Shown: positions 16,843 through 24,498 of the stretch, in pieces
Position numbering within the stretch: position 1 is the stretch's first letter
How the letters are laid out: each line of letters opens with the position of its first letter
Assembly: GCA_045863195.1 (NCBI GenBank)
Contig: BTUI01000005.1
Span: 1-64,000 of the forward strand
Origin: W-Chloroflexi-9 sp045863195
Lineage (GTDB): Bacteria; Chloroflexota; Dehalococcoidia; UBA2979
Direction of reading: 5' to 3'
DNA length: 64,000 bases
Made by a program: the position numbers and the translations under genes
The notes under the pieces: model-generated
Databases searched by the model: none
Told to the model about the DNA's origin: nothing
The model's input: the letters and a program-made list of their open reading frames with translations, nothing else

Positions 16843-16967
16843 AGTCGCGGACAGGTACGCTTCGAGCGCGTCCCGACGAGCGGGGCAGCTGTCGCAAGAC
16901 GGCTCGAATACTTCGCCAGTTCCCTCTGGGGCACGGGGGCCGAGCAATCGGCCCCTGTGCTTTTCTC
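16843..16967 (+). ncRNA. Putative structured small RNA between the two xdhC genes
   Basis: The 380-bp gap between the xdhC genes has no convincing gene. It contains an extended -10 box, an internal hairpin (AGCTGTC-GCAA-GACGGCT, 16887-16904) with a GNRA loop, and an intrinsic terminator. I compared it by eye with SRP RNA, 6S RNA, tmRNA and common riboswitches and saw no match. It could be a free small RNA or a terminated leader. The rest of the gap up to 17101 shows only the promoter and ribosome site of the next gene. Confidence 0.45.
16932..16967 (+). terminator. Strong intrinsic terminator of the putative small RNA
   Basis: A 13-bp stem (16932-16944 with 16949-16961, one G-T pair) is closed by a GCAA loop and followed by TTTTCT at 16962-16967. 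It is the best intrinsic terminator in the window. Confidence 0.75.
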
Positions 16968-17101
16968 CCCTGGCTCGGTCCCGGTGACCGGGGCAACCCG
17001 TCCGTCAGGCTGCTTACCCGGAGATACGCCCCCGGCGTGCGGTTGGATCTCCCGTGGATGCGTTCGCGCTAAGATTTTCCCGAACCGCAGGAGGTCGCTT
17101 C

Positions 17102-17413
17102 GTGCTGGAACTGGTGCGCGAGATCCGCGAAGCCCAACACCACGGCGAGCCGAGGGTGCTGGCGACCGTGGCGCAGACGCGCGGCTCCACCCCCCGCAAG
17201 GCCGGCGCGGCGCTGCTGCTGCGCCCGGACGGCACCTTCGCCGGCACCATTGGTGGCGGCTGCGGGGAGGCGGAGGTCTGGCAGGAGGCGATGGAGACGA
17301 TGCGGGACGGCCAGCCTCGCACGGTCGTCGTGGACCTCACCGAGCCGGTCGAGGGCGACGACAAGATCTGCGGCGGCGTCATGCACGTCTTCATCGAGCG
17401 CGTCTCCGGCTAG
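17102..17413 (+). CDS. XdhC/CoxI N-terminal domain protein, short
   Basis: A 103-residue protein that is only the XdhC_CoxI domain: LATVAQTRGSTPRKAGAALL, then GTIGGGCGEAEVWQEA and the final DDKICGGVMHVFIE. GTG 17102 is selected because AGGAGGT sits about seven bases upstream and a TAAGAT -10 lies just before it. With the full XdhC at 15893 it gives two separate proteins sharing this domain, as in CoxF/CoxI or split XdhC arrangements. Confidence 0.85.
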   Translation: MLELVREIREAQHHGEPRVLATVAQTRGSTPRKAGAALLLRPDGTFAGTIGGGCGEAEVWQEAMETMRDGQPRTVVVDLTEPVEGDDKICGGVMHVFIERVSG

Positions 17414-17574
17414 CGATCCCCCGCGCCAGGCATCCACGCGGGCCTCGTGTCCGTACTCCACGTAGGCCGGGTGCGGATGGGTTACGCCCGTGCTGTACGG
17501 CGCTAGCGGCTCCGATGCGCAGTGGTACGATTGGCCTCGCGGTGACCCTGACGGGTACCGGAAGGGACTGATAC

Positions 17575-17778
17575 ATGTTCGGTAGCCTCGGCTGGCAGGA
17601 ACTGCTGATCATCCTCGCCATCCTCGTCGTCCTGTTCGGCGCCTCGCGCGTCGGTGACCTCGGCGCGGGCCTCGGCCGCGGCATCCGCGAGTTCCGCAAG
17701 GAAGCGCGCCTGCCCGACGGCGAGAAGGAAGGCGACGAGGCGAAGTCCTCCGACGAGGGGCCGTCCACCAAGGCCTGA
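17575..17778 (+). CDS. tatA: Sec-independent translocase TatA/E
   Basis: Pore-forming component of the twin-arginine system for folded proteins. The 67 residues show a short membrane helix (QELLIILAILVVLFGASRV), the FGxxR-type hinge, an amphipathic helix (LGRGIREFRKEARL) and an acidic tail. tatC is not in the window. Likely clients here are the Rieske protein, the M23 lipoprotein and the LysM protein, which carry twin arginines. A TACGAT -10 lies at 17526-17531. Confidence 0.92.
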   Translation: MFGSLGWQELLIILAILVVLFGASRVGDLGAGLGRGIREFRKEARLPDGEKEGDEAKSSDEGPSTKA

Positions 17779-17804
17779 TCTCGCCAGACTCTGGCGACAC
17801 GCAC

Positions 17805-17833
17805 GGGCGCCCCAGGGGGCGCTCGTTGTGTTC
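17805..17833 (+). terminator. Hairpin terminator after tatA
   Basis: An 8-bp GC-rich stem (17805-17812 with 17817-17824) precedes GTTGTGTTC. A second short hairpin (TCGCCA / TGGCGA, 17781-17797) directly follows the tatA stop. Confidence 0.5.
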
Positions 17834-17865
17834 CCGGCGGACGCCGCCGGCTGGGGGGACACGCG

Positions 17866-18612
17866 ATGCTGCGCGCGGTCGTCTTTGACCTGTGGGGCAC
17901 GCTCATGGCGGAGCGCCGCGAGCTGTTCCCGGAGCGCGCCCGCGTCCGGTTCGAGGGCGTCCGTCCCGTCCTCGTGCGCCACGGCATCGTCCTCACGCAG
18001 GACGAATTCACGCAGCACCACCTCGCCTCCAACCGCACGCTCTCCCGCCTGCAGGAGCACGGCCGCGACGTCAGCGCGGAGCACCGTGCGCGCCACGTCA
18101 TCTACCAGATCCGGCCGGGGCTGGCGGACCGCCTGACCGAGGCGGACGTCGCCGAGTTCGTGGAGGCGTACGGCGGCGCGATCCGCGCCTCGATCCCCGC
18201 GCTGCTGGAGGGCGCCGCGGAGGCGGTGGAGGAGGCGAAGCGGCGAGGGCTGCGCGTGGGGCTGATCTCCAACACCGGCGTCTCCGGCGGTCGCCACCTG
18301 CGGCCCGTCTTCGAGCACCACGGCCTGCTCACGCATTTCGACTCGCTCGTCTTCAGCGACGAACACCGTCGCTCCAAACCGCACCCCGAGGTGTTCGAGG
18401 CGGCGCTGCGCGATCTCGGCGTGACGGCGGACGAGGCGGTGTTCGTGGGCGACACGCCTCGGTACGACGTGGGCCCGCCGCGACGGTACGGCTGGTGGGT
18501 CGTGCAGGTGGGCGACCGCGACGACGGTGACCCGCCCGCGCATCGACGCGTCCCGGGTGTGGGCCACCTCTTCCCCGCGCTGGACGACCTCGGACTGCTC
18601 GCGGGCGGGTAG
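17866..18612 (+). CDS. HAD-superfamily hydrolase
   Basis: A 248-residue haloacid dehalogenase-like phosphohydrolase. Motif I is FDLWGTL, with Trp where the usual second Asp (DxDxT) sits; motif II is ISNTG, motif III Lys is in RSKPHPEVF, and motif IV is VFVGDTPRYDV. The altered motif I occurs in a known HAD subgroup, but loss of the general acid may reduce phosphatase activity. Substrate unknown. It begins after the tatA terminator. Confidence 0.85.
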   Translation: MLRAVVFDLWGTLMAERRELFPERARVRFEGVRPVLVRHGIVLTQDEFTQHHLASNRTLSRLQEHGRDVSAEHRARHVIYQIRPGLADRLTEADVAEFVEAYGGAIRASIPALLEGAAEAVEEAKRRGLRVGLISNTGVSGGRHLRPVFEHHGLLTHFDSLVFSDEHRRSKPHPEVFEAALRDLGVTADEAVFVGDTPRYDVGPPRRYGWWVVQVGDRDDGDPPAHRRVPGVGHLFPALDDLGLLAGG

Positions 18613-18691
18613 GGCGGGGTCTGTTATGCTCCGGCGCGGCCTGCGCCGGCAGCGAATGTGTCGCGCCGAAGCACCGTGGCCGCACGCCCCT

Positions 18692-18707
18692 CGTCACGTC
18701 CGTGACG
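18692..18707. promoter_or_regulatory. Palindrome in the leader of the MBL hydrolase gene
   Basis: CGTCACG and CGTGACG (18692-18698, 18701-18707) are perfect arms around TC, between a TATGCT -10 (18625-18630) and the GTG start at 18727. It may be an operator in the leader. Confidence 0.35.
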
Positions 18708-18726
18708 TCCGCGGAGAGGACCCTCG

Positions 18727-19794
18727 GTGGAGATTGTCCCCGGCCTGTACCAGCTGAAGACGCCGTTCCCGGGCCCCGCGCTGCCGTACATCATCCCGTA
18801 CGCCTTCCGCGGCGCGGACGGCGTTTCGCTCTTCGACGCCGGTTTCGGGACGCCCGAGGCGATCGAGGCGATGACGCAGCAACTGGCCGCCCTCGGCTAC
18901 GCGCCGAAGGACATCCGCCGCATCTTCATCTCGCACGCGCACCCGGACCACATCGGCATGGCGGGGTGGATCAAGGAGCAGTCGCCGGACTGCGACGTGA
19001 TCATGCTCGAGCGCGAGTGGCAGTGGATCCAGGATCGCTGGCTCAACAACGAGGCGTGGACCAAGTTGTCGGACGGCTGGCTCGTCTCGCACGGCGTGCC
19101 GCAGGAGGACATCGACGCGGCGCACGCCGCGGGGGCGCTCTCGCCGACCGCGCCGCGGGTGAAGCCGGGCGAGGAACCCGCGGCGAAACCCGCCGGGCAG
19201 GGTGAGCGCCGTCCGGGTGGCGGCGCGCCCGCTTCGTTCTTCGAGCCGGACATCAAACTGCAGGACGGCGAACTCGTGGAGTTCGATGGCTGGGCGCTGC
19301 GCGCGGTGTGGACGCCGGGCCACACGCCCGGCCACATGTGCATGTACGAGCCGAACCACCGGCTGATGTTCACCGGCGACCACGTGCTGCCGTACATCAG
19401 CCCGAACGTGTCGCTGCATGCCGACCAGGAGGGGAGCAGCCCGCTCTCCGATTTCCGCAACTCCCTGCGCAAGGTCGCGGACTTTGATGTCTGGCGCGCG
19501 CTGCCGGCGCACGAGTTCACGATCGCCAACCTGCGCGACCGCTGCGAGGTGCTGCTGCACCACCACGACGACCGCCTCGAAGAGGTGTTGCACGCCGTCG
19601 GCGACGGTCTCGCCTCCGGCCGCGAGATTTCGCAGCGGGTGAAGTGGAACACCGGCCCGTTCGACGACTTCAACATCTTCATGAAGCGCTCCGCGCTCGG
19701 CGAGACGCTGGCGCACCTGCGCTACCTGGAGGATCAGCAGCGCGTCCGCCGCATCGAGGAGGGCGAGCGCGTCTACTGGGAGGTCCTGCGCTAA
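18727..19794 (+). CDS. MBL-fold metallo-hydrolase
   Basis: A 355-residue zinc hydrolase of the glyoxalase II/lactonase type. Metal ligands are in SHAHPDHIG (about residue 78), TPGHTPGH (about 197), TGDH (about 217) and a final PAHE. A Pro/Gly-rich insert interrupts the middle. The C-terminal part (GLASGREISQRVKW...RYLEDQQRVRR) resembles a small winged helix found in LACTB2-like members. Substrate unknown. GTG start after GGAGAGGA. Confidence 0.88.
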   Translation: MEIVPGLYQLKTPFPGPALPYIIPYAFRGADGVSLFDAGFGTPEAIEAMTQQLAALGYAPKDIRRIFISHAHPDHIGMAGWIKEQSPDCDVIMLEREWQWIQDRWLNNEAWTKLSDGWLVSHGVPQEDIDAAHAAGALSPTAPRVKPGEEPAAKPAGQGERRPGGGAPASFFEPDIKLQDGELVEFDGWALRAVWTPGHTPGHMCMYEPNHRLMFTGDHVLPYISPNVSLHADQEGSSPLSDFRNSLRKVADFDVWRALPAHEFTIANLRDRCEVLLHHHDDRLEEVLHAVGDGLASGREISQRVKWNTGPFDDFNIFMKRSALGETLAHLRYLEDQQRVRRIEEGERVYWEVLR

Positions 19795-19818
19795 CGCGCC
19801 CCTCCCGCGGGCGGATGC

Positions 19819-19824
19819 GACAAT
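19819..19824 (+). promoter_or_regulatory. -10 element GACAAT, leaderless murT
   Basis: GACAAT ends 7 bases before GTG 19832, another case where transcription should begin at the start codon. Confidence 0.45.
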
Positions 19825-19831
19825 CGAGGGC

Positions 19832-21250
19832 GTGACCTCCTTCGACGCCCCCCGCCCGCCCTCGCCGCGCGAACGCCTCGCGCTGCTCGCCGGCCGCGCC
19901 GCCGGCGAGGCGACGCGCCGCCTGGGCCGCGGCGGCGGTACGGCGCTCCCCGGCCTCGTCGCGCGGACGCTCGCGCCGGGCCTCGTGGAGGCGCTCGGCA
20001 CGCAGCCGGGCCACGGCGTGGTGACGGTGACCGGGACGAACGGCAAGACCACGACGACGCACCTGATCGCCGCGATCGCGCAGGCGGCGGCGATGACCCC
20101 GCTCACCAACCGCACCGGCTCCAACCTGGAGCGCGGCCTGGTGACCGCGCTGATCGATGCCGCCGGGCCCGGTGGGCGGATCCCGGACGCGCGCCACCGC
20201 CTCGGCCTGTTCGAGGTGGACGAGGCGGCACTCCCGTCGCTGTTCCCGCGGCTGCGCCCGCGCGTGGCGGTGTTCCTCAACCTGTTCCGCGACCAACTGG
20301 ACCGGTACGGGGAGATCGACTCCGTGGCCGCCGGGTGGGCGCGCATGCTCGACGCCGTCGATGGTTTGCCGGCGCTCGTGCTGAACGCGGACGACCCCTC
20401 GGTGGCCGCGCTCGCGGAGCACGCACGGGGGCGCGTGGTGCATTTCGGCGTGGAGGATCGCTCGGCCGCGCTGCCGGAGGCGGATCACGCCTCGGACGCG
20501 CGGTTCTGCGTGTGCGGCGCGCGCGTGCGGCACGATGCGGTGACGATGGGCCACGTCGGCTGGTGGCGCTGCGACGCGTGCGGCCGCGCACGGCCGGTGC
20601 CGGAGGTGCTGGCACGGCGGGTGCGCCTCGCCGCGGAGTCGAGCGAGATCGACATCGTTGCGGGGCGCGAGGTGGCGACGCTCATGCTTCCGGCGGCCGG
20701 GCTCTACTCCGTCTACAACGCGCTGGCGGCGATCGCGGCCGGGCGCGCCCTCGACGTACCGCTTGAGGTGTGCGTCGCGGCGATCGCGTCCGCCGGGCCG
20801 GCGTTTGGGCGGCAGGAGCGGTTCGCGGTGGACGGCCACATCGTCCGCATCTGGCTCGCGAAGAACCCCGCGGGACTGAACGAGATTGTGCGCGCGCTGC
20901 TGGCCGCCGGGCGGCCGCTGCACCTGCTCGCGTTCCTGAACGACGGCATCCAGGACGGCCAGGATGTCTCGTGGATCTACGACGCGGACGTGGAACGCCT
21001 CGCCGGCCACGTGGCGCGGCTCACGTGTGCCGGCACGCGCGCCGATGACCTGGCGCTGCGCTTCCACCTCGCGGGCCGCACGCCGGAGGCGACGGTCGCG
21101 GTCACCGGGCCGGCGCTGGACGCCGCGCTGGCGGCGACGCCCGAGGGCGGCACGCTCGACATCGTCGCGACGTACACGGCGATGATCGACGTGCGCGAGG
21201 TGGTGGCGGCGCGCGCCGGGGCGGGCGCGTACTGGGAGCGCGCCTCGTGA
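19832..21250 (+). CDS. murT: Lipid II isoglutaminyl synthase, MurT subunit
   Basis: With GatD it amidates the D-glutamate of lipid II to D-isoglutamine in peptidoglycan synthesis. The 472 residues have the Mur ligase ATP loop GTNGKTTTT (about 68), the Mur central domain (FLNLFRDQLDRYGEID) with a four-Cys zinc ribbon inserted (CVCG ... CDAC), and a DUF1727 C-terminal domain (FLNDGIQDGQDVSWIYD). It overlaps gatD by four bases, the normal murT-gatD operon. Its presence implies a real peptidoglycan wall, unlike Dehalococcoides. Confidence 0.95.
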   Translation: MTSFDAPRPPSPRERLALLAGRAAGEATRRLGRGGGTALPGLVARTLAPGLVEALGTQPGHGVVTVTGTNGKTTTTHLIAAIAQAAAMTPLTNRTGSNLERGLVTALIDAAGPGGRIPDARHRLGLFEVDEAALPSLFPRLRPRVAVFLNLFRDQLDRYGEIDSVAAGWARMLDAVDGLPALVLNADDPSVAALAEHARGRVVHFGVEDRSAALPEADHASDARFCVCGARVRHDAVTMGHVGWWRCDACGRARPVPEVLARRVRLAAESSEIDIVAGREVATLMLPAAGLYSVYNALAAIAAGRALDVPLEVCVAAIASAGPAFGRQERFAVDGHIVRIWLAKNPAGLNEIVRALLAAGRPLHLLAFLNDGIQDGQDVSWIYDADVERLAGHVARLTCAGTRADDLALRFHLAGRTPEATVAVTGPALDAALAATPEGGTLDIVATYTAMIDVREVVAARAGAGAYWERAS

Positions 21251-22026
21251 GCGCGCTCGGCACGATCCGCGTGGTGTCGCTCTACGACGACGTGATGAAC
21301 GTGTATGCCGACCGCGGCAACCTGATCGCGCTGCAGCACCGCGCGCGCGTGCTGGGCGCGGAGGTGGAGGTGGCCCGCGTGAGCCTGGGCGACCCGCTTC
21401 CGGCGGAGGCAGACCTGGTGCTGATCGGTGGCGGCCAGGATCGCGAGCAGCGGCGCATCGCGGACGAACTCGCGGGACGCGGCGACACCCTACGCGCCTG
21501 GGCCGAGGACGACGTGGCGATGCTGGCGATCTGCGGCGGCTTCCAGTTGTTCGGCCACTGGTATCGGGACACGCAGGGCGCGGAACTGCCCGGCGTGGGC
21601 CTGTTCGACGTGACGACCGTGGCGCCTGGCCCGGGCGTCGCGCGGTGCATCGGCGACGTGCTCGCCGACCACACCCCGGGGAAGATCGGCGAGCTCGTGG
21701 GGTTCGAGAACCACGGCGGTCGGACGTACCTCGGCCCGTCCGCGCGGCCGTTCGCACGCGTGGAGTACGGTTTCGGGAACAACGGTGCGGACGGCACCGA
21801 GGGCTGTGTCTACCGCGAGGCGATCGGGACGTACCTGCACGGCTCGGTGCTCCCGAAGAACCTCGGGCTGCTCGACCACCTGATCGAGGCGGCGCTGCGG
21901 CACCGCTATGGCCCGGAGGCGCGGATCGAGCGCACGCCGGACGTCCATGCCGCGCGCGCGCACCACGCCGCCGCGGAGGTCGCACGCCGCCGCTCGCGCC
22001 GGTTCGAGGGCGTCGCGCGGATGTAG
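21247..22026 (+). CDS. gatD: Lipid II isoglutaminyl synthase, GatD glutaminase subunit
   Basis: Class I glutamine amidotransferase that supplies ammonia to MurT. The nucleophile Cys is in AICGGFQLFG (about 96) and the catalytic His in GTYLHGSVLPKN (about 198). The 259 residues are slightly longer than typical GatD because of a basic C-terminal tail. Translationally coupled to murT by a GTGA overlap. Confidence 0.94.
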   Translation: MSALGTIRVVSLYDDVMNVYADRGNLIALQHRARVLGAEVEVARVSLGDPLPAEADLVLIGGGQDREQRRIADELAGRGDTLRAWAEDDVAMLAICGGFQLFGHWYRDTQGAELPGVGLFDVTTVAPGPGVARCIGDVLADHTPGKIGELVGFENHGGRTYLGPSARPFARVEYGFGNNGADGTEGCVYREAIGTYLHGSVLPKNLGLLDHLIEAALRHRYGPEARIERTPDVHAARAHHAAAEVARRRSRRFEGVARM

Positions 22027-22103
22027 CGGCGCGCGGGCGCGCGGGTCGACCGTCCCGCGCGGCGGACTATGCTGGTTGCGGCGGGGTGGAGACGGAACAC
22101 CAG

Positions 22104-22892
22104 ATGCGGCCCGGACGCCGTGACTTCCTGCGCCTGCTGGGCGCGACCCCGATCGCCCTCGTGCTGAACGGCTGCCTCGGCGGCAGCGACGACGAGGTCA
22201 CCGTGCTGGCGGACGGCAGCCCGGTGACGGGCACCCCGACCGCCGTGGTCCCGACCGCGACCGCGATGCCGTTCACGCCGACACCGCCCCCGTCTACCCT
22301 CAACCGCGACGACATCGTCGGCCTGGTCATGCCGGTGGAAGGCGCGTGCCTGCCGACGAGCGACCGGCTGATGCCGAACGCGCCTCGGGAGTACCGCAAC
22401 GGCATCCACGAGGGGGTGGACTTCTACTTCGGCGACGCGTGCGTCGTGATCGCGCGCGGCACGCCGATCGTCGCGGCGGCGGACGGCGTGGTGATCCGCG
22501 CCGACCACGACTACGTGGAGCTGACGCTCGCGCAGGTGGTGGAACTGGATGCGAAGACGGCGCAGCAGGGGTTCAGCGACCCGGAGACGCTGGATATCTA
22601 CCGGGGCCGCCAGGTGTGGATCGACCACGGCAACGAGATCGTGACGCGCTACTGCCACATGGAATCGATCGATGAGGGCGTGGCGGTCGGCATCGCCGTG
22701 AAGGCGGGCCAGGTGATCGGTGGCATCGGCGAGTCCGGCACGCCGGAGTCGGTCACGAACCCGAACACGGAACTCCACCTGCACTTCGAGTTGCGCCTCG
22801 GCGCGTCCTTCCTCGGTGACGGGCTCCCGCCCGAGGAGGTGCGGGCGCTGTACGAGCGCGCGTTCACGCCGAAGGAGCGTGCCGGGACGTAG
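22104..22892 (+). CDS. Tat-exported lipoprotein with M23 peptidase domain
   Basis: The 262-residue protein starts with a twin-arginine signal (RRDFLRLLG) that ends in a lipobox (LNGC), followed by a Thr/Pro-rich linker. The rest is a LytM/M23-like domain: HEGVD supplies the H-x3-D zinc ligands and HLHFE the H-x-H motif. It is probably a peptidoglycan peptidase or a scaffold at the cell surface. An upstream in-frame GTG (22086) adds six residues. A TATGCT -10 is at 22068-22073. It sits between gatD and lgt. Confidence 0.85.
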   Translation: MRPGRRDFLRLLGATPIALVLNGCLGGSDDEVTVLADGSPVTGTPTAVVPTATAMPFTPTPPPSTLNRDDIVGLVMPVEGACLPTSDRLMPNAPREYRNGIHEGVDFYFGDACVVIARGTPIVAAADGVVIRADHDYVELTLAQVVELDAKTAQQGFSDPETLDIYRGRQVWIDHGNEIVTRYCHMESIDEGVAVGIAVKAGQVIGGIGESGTPESVTNPNTELHLHFELRLGASFLGDGLPPEEVRALYERAFTPKERAGT

Positions 22893-22955
22893 CCGGACGC
22901 CGGGCGGCGGGCCGCGCTATCGTGGAATGACACCACCCACGTCCCGGAGGCGCGC

Positions 22956-23828
22956 TTGAGCCCTGATGCCCTGTTCCTGGCCATCGAGATCCCGTGGAGC
23001 CCGGACATCGGGAAGATCGGGCCGTTCCTGCTGACCTGGCACGGCCTGTTCACGGCGATCGGCATCCTCGCCGGCGTCCAGATCTCGCTGCGGGTGGCGG
23101 AGCGCATCCACTTCAACGTGGACGACGCGTACACGCTGGCGCTGATCGGCGTGCCGAGCGGCATCATCGGCGCGCGGCTGCTCTTCGTCGCGGAGCACTG
23201 GGACTTCTACGGCGTGAACCCTGCACAGATCATCCAGCTGACGGAGGGCGGGATCTCGATCTGGGGTGCCGTCCTCGGTGGCGTCGCGGGTCCGCTGGCG
23301 TACGCGCTCTGGAAGGGCTGGGACGTCGCGAACGGGCTGGACGCGGCGGCGCCGGGCCTGATCCTGGGCATGGGCATCGGCCGGATCGGCGACCTGATCA
23401 ACGGCGAACACCTCGCACGCGCGACCGACCTCCCCTGGGGCGTGATCTACACCCACCCGAAGTCGCCCGCGTTCGCGCACTCGGTCGCCGTCGGCGCGCA
23501 TCACCCGGCGACCACGTACGAGATGATCGGCGACTTCCTCATCCTGGGGATGGTGCTGTGGCTGATCTTCGGCCCGTTCTGGCGCCGGCCGGGCCTCGCG
23601 TTCTTCGCCTTCCTCACGACATACGCCGCGATGCGGTACGCGGTGTCCATGCTGCGCCTGGACTCCTCCGGCACCGTGCTGACGGACGTGAGCGTCCCCC
23701 AGCTCGTCTCGCTTGTCGTCATTGCGCTGTCGATCCCGGTGATCGCGATGTGGGTGCGGCGCGGCCCCGTGGACCGCGCTCCGCCCGAGGCGACGCCGGT
23801 GGGCCGCGTGCAGGTCCGGCGGCGCTAG
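22956..23828 (+). CDS. lgt: Prolipoprotein diacylglyceryl transferase
   Basis: Membrane enzyme that attaches diacylglycerol to the lipobox cysteine. The 290 residues have about seven membrane helices, the GGISIWGAVLGG segment and the Lgt signature GRIGDLINGEHLARATDLPWGV. Substrates in this window include lipoproteins at 4917, 22104 and 52891. TTG at 22956 is the assigned start. Confidence 0.95.
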   Translation: MSPDALFLAIEIPWSPDIGKIGPFLLTWHGLFTAIGILAGVQISLRVAERIHFNVDDAYTLALIGVPSGIIGARLLFVAEHWDFYGVNPAQIIQLTEGGISIWGAVLGGVAGPLAYALWKGWDVANGLDAAAPGLILGMGIGRIGDLINGEHLARATDLPWGVIYTHPKSPAFAHSVAVGAHHPATTYEMIGDFLILGMVLWLIFGPFWRRPGLAFFAFLTTYAAMRYAVSMLRLDSSGTVLTDVSVPQLVSLVVIALSIPVIAMWVRRGPVDRAPPEATPVGRVQVRRR

Positions 23829-23829
23829 C

Positions 23830-24102
23830 GTGGCGGGCGCGCTCCCGGAGGTCGTTCTCTACTCGCGCGCCGGGTGCCACCTCTGCGCCGTCGCGAAGCA
23901 GATGCTGTACGCGCTGGCCCGCACGATCCCGTTCGCACTGCGCGAGGTGGACATCGAGTCCGACCCGGACCTCGAGAAGCGGTTCCTGCTGGAGATCCCG
24001 GTCGTTGAGGTGGACGGCGAGGTGGTGAGCACCGCCCCGATCGACCTGGAGCGGGTGCGCGCGGCCGTGAACCAGGCGCGGATCCGGCTCGCCCGGGGCT
24101 AG
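23830..24102 (+). CDS. Glutaredoxin-like (DUF836) protein
   Basis: A 90-residue thioredoxin-fold protein with a CHLC redox motif (YSRAGCHLC) and the cis-Pro segment LLEIPVVEVDGE. Such proteins are thiol-disulfide adaptors of uncertain partner. It follows the lgt stop by one base, so it is likely cotranscribed. Confidence 0.85.
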   Translation: MAGALPEVVLYSRAGCHLCAVAKQMLYALARTIPFALREVDIESDPDLEKRFLLEIPVVEVDGEVVSTAPIDLERVRAAVNQARIRLARG

Positions 24103-24136
24103 GGCGGCCTTCCGGGCACCCCTCGGGTGGCCCTGA

Positions 24137-24166
24137 TTGACAGAACGGACGGCCGCTCCGTAGTCT
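24137..24166 (+). promoter_or_regulatory. Promoter of the SAM-riboswitch-thrC operon
   Basis: A consensus -35 TTGACA (24137-24142) is separated by 18 bases from TAGTCT (24161-24166). Transcription would start near 24173, about 35 bases before the riboswitch. Confidence 0.65.
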
Positions 24167-24207
24167 CGAACCGATACGCGTCGAGCGTGGCCGGTGGCCC
24201 CTCGGCG

Positions 24208-24334
24208 GTTCATCCAGAGCGGTGGAGGGTTCCGGCCCTGTGAAACCGCGGCAACCGGTCACCCTTCGCCGGGGTGAACACGGTGCTCCCTCCGGCCCGA
24301 CTCCTCGGACGTGTCGAGGACGGGAAAGATGAAC
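24208..24334 (+). promoter_or_regulatory. SAM-I (S-box) type riboswitch
   Basis: The stretch has the SAM-clan core: CAGAGCGGTGGAGGG, then GGCCCTGTGAAACC, GCGGCAACC, CGGTGCTCC and the closing GAAAGATGAA. GTTCATC (24208-24214) and GATGAAC (24328-24334) pair as the P1 helix. In this family SAM binding turns off methionine or sulfur genes. Here it lies 165 bases upstream of a threonine-synthase-like gene, which is unusual for that gene and suggests a methionine or homocysteine role for the operon. Confidence 0.9.
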
Positions 24335-24416
24335 GGAAGGCGCGACACGCGATGTCACTCCCGCACCCCCTCAGCACCCTCGCCCCGTCGTCGCTGACGC
24401 GCATGGCGATGCGGTA

Positions 24417-24452
24417 GCCCGATCGCGCGCCACCCGGCGCAGCGGATCGGGC
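24417..24452 (+). promoter_or_regulatory. Hairpin in the thrC leader (possible expression platform)
   Basis: GCCCGATC (24417-24424) pairs with GATCGGGC (24445-24452), with further inner GC pairing. It lies between the riboswitch and the thrC ribosome site. Without a T-run it might act on translation or through Rho. It also overlaps the stop codon of a 21-codon frame beginning at ATG 24352. Confidence 0.45.
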
Positions 24453-24498
24453 GTCCCCGTCGACACCCCGCCCCCTCGGTCAGTCCAAGGAAATCGCC

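Noticed and set aside
16843..16967. Reading the small RNA as SRP RNA, 6S RNA, tmRNA or a known riboswitch
   Set aside because: The SRP helix-8 GGAAG/AGCA motif, the tmRNA end and TPP, cobalamin, c-di-GMP, guanidine or fluoride cores are all missing.
19679..21985. 768-codon minus-strand frame over murT-gatD
   Set aside because: Shadow of two confidently identified coupled genes; sequence is Arg/Pro-rich noise.
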